In this document: piece after piece, positions 58,744 through 64,000 of the stretch
How positions within the stretch are numbered: position 1 is the stretch's first letter
Layout of the letters: each line of letters opens with the position of its first letter
Source of the DNA: Planctomycetota bacterium
Lineage (GTDB): Bacteria; Planctomycetota; J058; JAJDCP01
Direction: 5' to 3'
DNA length: 64,000 bases
Assembly: GCA_029260765.1 (NCBI GenBank)
Contig: JAJDCP010000087.1
Location: 41,443 to 105,442, forward strand
Notes under the pieces: generated by a model
Told to the model about the DNA's origin: nothing
The model's database searches: none
What the model saw: the letters and a program-made list of their open reading frames with translations, nothing else
Program-made: the position numbers and the translations under genes

Positions 58744-59805
58744 ATGGGGACCGATATCGTTCAGCGCAAGACCGACCACATCGACCTGTGTGCCGGCGCG
58801 GATGTGCAATTCCACAACCAGACGACCTTTTTTGAAGAGGTCTGGTATGTCCACAATGCTCTACCCGAGCTGTGCTTCTCGGACATCGACTCGACAGTCG
58901 ACTTCCTGGGCAGCAAGCTGGCCGCCCCGATCCTGATGACCGGTATGACCGGGGGCACCGAGCGCGCCGGAGAGATCAACCGCGAGCTGGCGGGGCTGGC
59001 GCAAGAGCTGGGATTGGCTTTCGGTCTGGGCAGCCAGAGAGTGATGGCCGAGAAGCCTGAGCTGGCCCACACCTTCAACGTCCGCGAGGTCGCTCCGGAC
59101 ATCCCCGTGCTCGGCAACCTCGGCGTTGTCCAAGCTCGGGGAATGACCACCGCGGCCGTGACCGAGCTGCTCGAGGCCGTCGGAGCCAGCGCGCTCTGCA
59201 TCCACCTGAACCCGGCGATGGAGATGGTCCAGCCGGGCGGGGATGTCGATTTCCAGGGCGGGCTCGAGACTATCGCCCGGTTGAACAACGAGCTCACGCT
59301 GCCAGTGGTCGTCAAAGAGACGGGCACCGGCATCAGCCCCGCGGTCGCCAAACTAGTGGCTGCACAGGGCGTCCACTGGATCGATGTCTCCGGAGCTGGC
59401 GGGACCACCTGGGTCGGTGTCGAGGCGCTGCGCGCGAGCGGACGCGATGCAGAGATCGGACAGCTCTTCTGGGATTGGGGTCTCCCCACAGCTCTGGCCG
59501 TGGACGGTCTGCGCGACGCCGGGCTGGGCGTGATCGCATCCGGTGGCATGCGGACCGGGCTCGATATCGCCAAGGCGATCAGCTTGGGAGCCACGGTCGG
59601 CGGTCTCGCACAACCGGTGATCAAGGCTCTGATCGAGAGGGGCCGCGACGGGGCGCGTCAGTTGCTCGAGCAGCTGATCCGCACAGTCCGCATCACGATG
59701 CTGCTCACGGGTAGCAAGGATGTCGCACGCCTACGGAATGCTCCGCTGCTGCGTTCGCCGCGCTTCGAGCACTATGCCCGTCAACTCGAGCGCTTTTCCT
59801 CCTGA
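58744..59805 (+). CDS. fni: Type 2 isopentenyl-diphosphate isomerase
   Basis: A 353-residue FMN-dependent IPP isomerase (type 2). The signature RKTDH (8-12) is followed by APILMTGMTGGTERAGEINR (MTGMTGG at 65-71), LAFGLGSQRVM, PVLGNLGVVQARG, VVVKETGTGISPAVAKLVAA and IDVSGAGGTTWVGVEALRAS. These form the flavin and phosphate pocket. The enzyme interconverts isopentenyl and dimethylallyl diphosphate. The HMG-CoA reductase gene starts eight bases downstream and is surely in the same operon, so the organism has at least part of a mevalonate pathway. Confidence 0.93.
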   Translation: MGTDIVQRKTDHIDLCAGADVQFHNQTTFFEEVWYVHNALPELCFSDIDSTVDFLGSKLAAPILMTGMTGGTERAGEINRELAGLAQELGLAFGLGSQRVMAEKPELAHTFNVREVAPDIPVLGNLGVVQARGMTTAAVTELLEAVGASALCIHLNPAMEMVQPGGDVDFQGGLETIARLNNELTLPVVVKETGTGISPAVAKLVAAQGVHWIDVSGAGGTTWVGVEALRASGRDAEIGQLFWDWGLPTALAVDGLRDAGLGVIASGGMRTGLDIAKAISLGATVGGLAQPVIKALIERGRDGARQLLEQLIRTVRITMLLTGSKDVARLRNAPLLRSPRFEHYARQLERFSS

Positions 59806-59812
59806 GGAAGCC

Positions 59813-61210
59813 ATGTCCCCGTCTTGTAGCTCAATCATCAGTGGCTTCTACAAGTACTCGCTGAAGGACCGTCTGCGGATCCTGTCGGAGCGCTTCTCGT
59901 TGAGTGACCAGGAGATCGAGCTGCTCCGCGACGGCGGCCTCAAACCCGAGCAGGCCAACGGCATGATCGAGAACGTCTGCGGACTGTTCGCTCTGCCGTT
60001 CGGTCTGGGCCTCAACATGCAGCGCAATGGCAAGGACCATGTCGTGCCGATGGTGGTCGAAGAGCCCTCGATCGTGGCTGCGATCAGCAGCGCCTCCAAG
60101 CTGGTGCGTGCCGGAGGGGGCTTTGAGACCGACGCGGACCGTCCGATTCTCACCGGCCAAGTGCAAATCGAAGGCATTGACGACCTCGAAGCCGCACGAG
60201 CAGCCATCCTCGCAGCCAGCGCTGAGCTGCTTGAGCGCGCCAACCGGCCCCACCCGCGTCTGGTTGAACGGGGCGGAGGCGCTTGCGGCTTGAGCTGCCA
60301 CATCGTCGCAGGCGGAGGCCTCGATGGGACCTCGGTGCTGGTCGTGCACGTGCATATCGATTGCCGCGATGCGATGGGCGCCAACCTGGTCAACACCTCC
60401 GTCGAGTCGCTGTCGGCCCGCATCGAAGAGCTCAGCGGAGGCAAGGTGCTGCTGCGGATCCTGACGAACCTGTGCGACCAGCGGAAAGTCCGAGCGCGCT
60501 GCACGGTGCCTTTTGACGCTCTAGGGGCCAAGGGTTTCGAGGGACTGGTGGTGGCACGGGGCATCGAGTCGGCGTCGCGCTTCGCCGAAAACGACCCCTA
60601 CCGCGCCGCCACCCACAACAAGGGCACTTTGAATGGCATCGACGCCGTCGCTCTGGCCACCGGCAACGACTGGCGGGCCATCGAGGCTGCAGCGCACGCC
60701 TGGGCGGCCCGCGATGGGCGCTATACGGCTCTGGCTACCTGGCGCAGGGATGAGTCCGCCCGAGTGCTGCGTGGCAAACTCGAGCTGCCGCTCGCCGTCG
60801 GCACGGTGGGAGGAGCCACCAAGGTGCATCCGCTCGCCCAACTCGCGCTGAAACTCCTGCGCGTCGACGGCGCCCAGGAGCTGGCTGAGGTGATGGCGGC
60901 TGTGGGGCTGGCGCAGAACCTGGCCGCATTGCGGGCGCTGACGACAGAGGGCATTCAGCGAGGCCACATGGCTCTGCATGCGCGCAACCTGGCCGTGGCA
61001 GTCGGGGCGGCGGACGACGAGATCGACCTGCTAGCGGGGTTGTTGGTGCAAGCGGGTGAAGTCAAGCAGACCAAAGCCGTTGAGTTGCTCGCCACTGTGC
61101 GCCAGAAACGACTCGCAGACACCCGCTCGATGCGCGTACCGAGCAAGGCAGACCTGGATGGAATCCCTGAAGAGGTCGTCGCAAAAAACCACCCGGACGC
61201 ACAGGCTTGA
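59813..61210 (+). CDS. mvaA: Class II 3-hydroxy-3-methylglutaryl-CoA reductase
   Basis: A 465-residue HMG-CoA reductase of the class II (bacterial) type. The catalytic set is Glu83 (VVEEPSIVAAI), Lys270 (ATHNKGTLNGIDAVAL), Asp286 (ALATGNDWRAIEAAAH) and His385 (IQRGHMALHARN), matching the known Glu/Lys/Asp/His residues of the Pseudomonas mevalonii enzyme. The segment VVHVHIDCRDAMGANLVNTS is the NAD(P)/substrate side. The enzyme makes or consumes mevalonate. GAGGA lies four bases before ATG 59813. It is coupled to type 2 IPP isomerase upstream. Confidence 0.94.
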   Translation: MSPSCSSIISGFYKYSLKDRLRILSERFSLSDQEIELLRDGGLKPEQANGMIENVCGLFALPFGLGLNMQRNGKDHVVPMVVEEPSIVAAISSASKLVRAGGGFETDADRPILTGQVQIEGIDDLEAARAAILAASAELLERANRPHPRLVERGGGACGLSCHIVAGGGLDGTSVLVVHVHIDCRDAMGANLVNTSVESLSARIEELSGGKVLLRILTNLCDQRKVRARCTVPFDALGAKGFEGLVVARGIESASRFAENDPYRAATHNKGTLNGIDAVALATGNDWRAIEAAAHAWAARDGRYTALATWRRDESARVLRGKLELPLAVGTVGGATKVHPLAQLALKLLRVDGAQELAEVMAAVGLAQNLAALRALTTEGIQRGHMALHARNLAVAVGAADDEIDLLAGLLVQAGEVKQTKAVELLATVRQKRLADTRSMRVPSKADLDGIPEEVVAKNHPDAQA

Positions 61211-61231
61211 CCTGTAGGAGAGCAAACACAC

Positions 61232-62056
61232 GTGGAATGGCTTGAGAAGATCTGGCACGAGAACAGGCCCTTTCTGCTGGTTGTAGCGGCGGCGGGCTTC
61301 ATCCTGTTCTGGGGTCAGTCGACCATCGCCAATCAGCGAGCGGACGCAACCCGGCAGATACGCGAGAACGAGAGGTGGGCAGCTGTCAACGAAGCCCGCG
61401 AGTTGCAGGCCAAAGAGCAGGCGGCGGCCCTCGAAATGGAGTGGCGCCAGCTCAACGAAGACGACAACCCTGCGGTCGCTCGGGTTACGGGTCTGTTGTT
61501 CCAGCGGCGCCCGCGATTTGAGCCGCCTGAAGGCAACCCAGTGATCGCCTACGGGCGTCTGCGCAGCCAGGTCATGGAGGAAGCACGCCAGCTCGCGATC
61601 GGCAACCAGGTCGAATCCCAGATCCCCGTCGGACTCGACCTGCCCGACACCTTTGAGCCCAATGAGGCAGACGAAACCTATACTCGCCTCGATCTGACGG
61701 CTCAGGTGGTGATGGCGGCGTTGGAGGCGCGGGTCGCGAGGATCGAAGGGATCCGCCAGATTCCCCGCAGGCGGAAGCGTGACGAGGGCAGTCCGCTGCT
61801 CGAAACGCCTGTCGAGGTGGTGGTGGTAGGCGAGCCTCAAGCCGTGCAGCGCTGGCTCCATACCTTCTGCCGGCGCGACACTTTCCTCGAGGCGACCGAT
61901 ATCAGCGTCCAGAGTCTACCCGAGTCTGCTCTGGTCGAAGGCCGCGCGGTCTTCAATGCCCTCGAAGAAGCTGCCCCTGGCGAGGAAGTCGGCGCGCGCG
62001 AGACTGAAGGGGTTCCAGAGCTACCCGGCCTGCCCGTGCTGCCCGGAGGCGGATGA
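61232..62056 (+). CDS. PilO-like inner-membrane protein
   Basis: A 274-residue protein. One N-terminal membrane helix (RPFLLVVAAAGFILFWG) is followed by a coiled coil (ENERWAAVNEARELQAKEQA) and a ferredoxin-like fold ending PVEVVVVGEPQAVQRWLHTF. That layout is shared by PilO/GspM-type subunits of type IV pili and type II secretion. Sequence identity cannot be judged here. The start is GTG 61232, with a distant TAGGAG. It shares a four-base overlap (ATGA) with the next gene. A role in the pilus machinery fits the PilT gene upstream. Confidence 0.55.
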   Translation: MEWLEKIWHENRPFLLVVAAAGFILFWGQSTIANQRADATRQIRENERWAAVNEARELQAKEQAAALEMEWRQLNEDDNPAVARVTGLLFQRRPRFEPPEGNPVIAYGRLRSQVMEEARQLAIGNQVESQIPVGLDLPDTFEPNEADETYTRLDLTAQVVMAALEARVARIEGIRQIPRRRKRDEGSPLLETPVEVVVVGEPQAVQRWLHTFCRRDTFLEATDISVQSLPESALVEGRAVFNALEEAAPGEEVGARETEGVPELPGLPVLPGGG

Positions 62057-62409
62057 TGAATAAGGAACAGATCGCTGCCGCTGTGCTGGTGGGTATCGTC
62101 GGCCTGTTGCTCTTGAGCGACCTGTGGTCGGCTCCCGCGGCTGCGCCCAGGGAAGCGACGGACGACCCGGAGGTCGAGAGCTGGTTCGCCCAATCGCGAT
62201 CGGTGCGCGAACCTATGTTCCTCGGCCCGCTGCCCAATTCGCTGGGGCGCAATGTGTTCGCGGAGTTCGAAGAGTGGGGCATACCGGCGTTGCCGCAACT
62301 CAACCTGCCCCCGAGCAGCCCCAGACCCCGCCCCGTGCCGCAGCCGGTCTTTCCTGGCGGACTGGCCTACCCGTGGCCTTTGCGGGTCGTTGAAGGGAGC
62401 AGCCGATGA
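62053..62409 (+). CDS. Small membrane-anchored protein in PilO-like operon
   Basis: A 118-residue protein with an N-terminal membrane helix (EQIAAAVLVGIVGLLLLSDL) and a proline-rich C-terminus (LPQLNLPPSSPRPRPVPQPV). The middle (LGRNVFAEFEEWGIP) is the only region with ordinary amino-acid composition. Short anchored proline-rich proteins follow PilO in pilus operons (PilP position), but no clear similarity is visible. Both ends overlap neighbours by four bases (ATGA). Confidence 0.65.
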   Translation: MMNKEQIAAAVLVGIVGLLLLSDLWSAPAAAPREATDDPEVESWFAQSRSVREPMFLGPLPNSLGRNVFAEFEEWGIPALPQLNLPPSSPRPRPVPQPVFPGGLAYPWPLRVVEGSSR

Positions 62410-64000
62410 ACCGCATCGCCTGGTGCTGGGTCCTGTCGCTTGGAGTGTTGGCTGCCCAGGAGTTTCCGCGCATCGACATCTATGACCGCTTGGTCTTCGC
62501 GCGGGGTGACACTCTTGCCGGCTTCATTCTCAACCAGACCGCCGACGAGGTTGTGTTGCAGTCGCCGACCAGTGCCGGCAGCTCGACGTACCCGATGAGC
62601 GTGATCACCAGTGTGCTGCCGCGCAAGGATCCCGAGGTCGTCTTCCTGGGATACTACGCAGAGAGCAAGGACCGGCCGGCGGCCTCATCGCTTGAGCTGG
62701 CGCGTTGGGCTGACTCCTACGATCTGCCTGCACAGGCGCGCAGAGCCGCGTTGCGGGCTGTCGAGCTCGATCCAGGCCTGGCCGACGCCTACCGGCTTTG
62801 GTACAAGCTGGTCGAGGACGGCAACTTCGATGCCGAGACCTATGCCGAAGAGCTGATGGTGTGCGGTTGGAAGGCGCGGGAGGGCGGTGCCGAACCGCTG
62901 GACATCGGGCTGAAACGTTGCCGAAGCTTGCTTGAGCTCGGCCACCTGCACACCGCGCGGGTCGACCTCGAGTCGCTATGGGTGCGGGTCGGGACGGCCA
63001 GCCCCGATTCGGTCGCGGTCGGGCTGGGACTGCTTCGCGGCGAGGCGGCGCTGGCCGATGGCGCCCACCAGGATGCCCGTGACCACTACCGCCTGGTCGG
63101 CGAGACCTGGCCCGACCTGCCGGAGGGCCATTTCGGTCTGGCCGCCGCCAGCTTCGCCCTGGGCGACGCCGCGAGCGCTGCGGCCGCGCTGGAAGTCTGT
63201 GACGAGCTCGGCGGCGTGCCGGGCCTGGCCATGGCTCAGGCTGCCGTTGCGCTGGCACAGGGCAAGCTGCAGGCCTTGTCCGGCCTGCTCGCTGCACCCG
63301 GGGACTCCGCGGCCTCGCTCTACTTGATGGGCATGGCGGGCGTGCTCGACCGCAGGTCCGACGAGGCAGCGCGCCTCTTCGATCTGGCTGAGAGCGCGGC
63401 CCGCAGCCCCAATGAAGCTGCCTGGGCCCACCTGGGGCGCGGCTTCCTGGCAGAACAGAGTGGCAACACCCTGGGCGCAAGCGAAGCCTACCGGCTCGCC
63501 AGCGAGGGGCTCAGCGGCAGCCTGCAGGCGACCGCCCTGCTCCTGTACGGCCGTGTGCTGGCCCAACGCAGCGACGTGCTCGAAGCCCAACGAGCGTTCA
63601 GCAAGAGCTTGGAAACGGGAGCGCCCTTGCAGTCGGTGCTCGAAGCGTTGATCGACGCCCGCCTGGGCCTCGACGACTTGCCAGGAGCGCGCGCCGCGGC
63701 TTCGTTGCGGGCTGCCACAGGCGCACCGGAGGCATTGGCTGAAGCAGGCCAATTGATGCTGCGGGAGGGACGTCTGGATGCGGCACGCACCACCTTCCGG
63801 GAAGCCGTGGCACGCGACGCGACGAATCTGCAGGCGCTGCGAGGCCTGGTCTACGTCGCCTACTATGCGGAGCGCCGTTCCGGTCTGGAGCAGGCGCTCG
63901 GCGATCTGCTGGCCGTCGCGCCCGCGGATCCGTGGGGCCTGCAGGTGCAGTCCCATCTGAGCCGTGTCGACACGCAGCTGCTGTTCCGTGAGAGCTTTGA
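62406..64000 (+). CDS. Exported TPR protein, cut by right window edge
   Basis: The frame is open from ATG 62406 to the right edge (at least 531 residues). The N-terminus NRIAWCWVLSLGVLAAQEFP is a signal peptide. A short beta domain follows (YDRLVFARGDTLAGFILNQT), then tetratricopeptide repeats: SLELARWADSYDLPAQARRA, HLHTARVDLESLWVRVGTAS and RLDAARTTFREAVARDATNL. It overlaps the preceding gene by four bases (ATGA) and is the third gene of the operon. TPR scaffolds are frequent in pilus and secretion assembly. The stop codon is outside the window. Confidence 0.85.
   Translation, partial: MNRIAWCWVLSLGVLAAQEFPRIDIYDRLVFARGDTLAGFILNQTADEVVLQSPTSAGSSTYPMSVITSVLPRKDPEVVFLGYYAESKDRPAASSLELARWADSYDLPAQARRAALRAVELDPGLADAYRLWYKLVEDGNFDAETYAEELMVCGWKAREGGAEPLDIGLKRCRSLLELGHLHTARVDLESLWVRVGTASPDSVAVGLGLLRGEAALADGAHQDARDHYRLVGETWPDLPEGHFGLAAASFALGDAASAAAALEVCDELGGVPGLAMAQAAVALAQGKLQALSGLLAAPGDSAASLYLMGMAGVLDRRSDEAARLFDLAESAARSPNEAAWAHLGRGFLAEQSGNTLGASEAYRLASEGLSGSLQATALLLYGRVLAQRSDVLEAQRAFSKSLETGAPLQSVLEALIDARLGLDDLPGARAAASLRAATGAPEALAEAGQLMLREGRLDAARTTFREAVARDATNLQALRGLVYVAYYAERRSGLEQALGDLLAVAPADPWGLQVQSHLSRVDTQLLFRESF

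Noticed and set aside
1..64000. CRISPR arrays, rRNA genes and recognisable integrase or transposase genes
   Set aside because: I looked for regular direct repeats, conserved rRNA sequence and transposase or recombinase motifs and found none that I could support.

Overview
The window is GC-rich bacterial DNA, most likely from the PVC superphylum and probably Planctomycetota. Three things point there. A 67-residue basic protein (30423-30626) resembles the small basic protein conserved in Chlamydiae, Verrucomicrobia and Planctomycetes. A Ser/Thr kinase at the left edge has the phrasing common in planctomycete kinases (GEVLVMDWGLA). An ECF sigma gene overlaps a gene for an anti-sigma-type zinc-finger/Ser-Thr-kinase fusion. 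This assignment is an inference from gene content; no 16S rRNA or other phylogenetic marker is present.

The left part (about 1-30.3 kb) is accessory DNA. It holds an XPB-type helicase with a Bax1/DUF790 nuclease, a VapBC-type toxin-antitoxin pair, a macrodomain protein, two alpha/beta-hydrolase-like genes, an AbiE toxin-antitoxin operon whose toxin has an in-frame TGA, single acetyltransferase, kinase-like and methyltransferase genes, a large HEAT-repeat protein, an aminotransferase, and a GNAT toxin-antitoxin pair next to tRNA-Asn. Gene remnants lie among them: a GxxExxY protein, an ABC permease, a depolymerase-like hydrolase and a condensation-domain protein. A MITE-like inverted repeat and a decayed copy of the tRNA-Asn 3' end suggest repeated insertion and decay.

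The most unusual gene is at 23773-28866 (1697 aa). An AceK-like N-terminus (isocitrate dehydrogenase kinase/phosphatase fold) is fused to two tandem copies of a module resembling D-2-hydroxyacid dehydrogenase. The catalytic aspartates of the AceK active site are replaced, so this looks like a pseudokinase fused to a duplicated NAD-binding module. It is the best candidate here for an undescribed system.

The right part (30.3-64 kb) looks like core genome: tRNA-Asn, the small basic protein, a DUF89 protein, an AI-2E family transporter, and a tightly overlapping five-gene minus-strand operon (flavin reductase, peptide-type substrate-binding lipoprotein, unknown protein, RlmI-like methyltransferase, patatin). 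These are followed by a second minus-strand operon with a receiver-domain protein, then PilT, the sigma/kinase pair, arginine deiminase, a CrtISO-like oxidoreductase, a hydrolase, a glycosyltransferase, a thioredoxin-like protein, and two isoprenoid genes (type 2 IPP isomerase and class II HMG-CoA reductase). The window ends in an ATGA-coupled operon with PilO-like topology and a TPR protein cut by the edge.

All assignments come from reading translated sequence and motifs; no database search was run. Because the DNA is GC-rich, many long antisense frames are open and were rejected as shadows.
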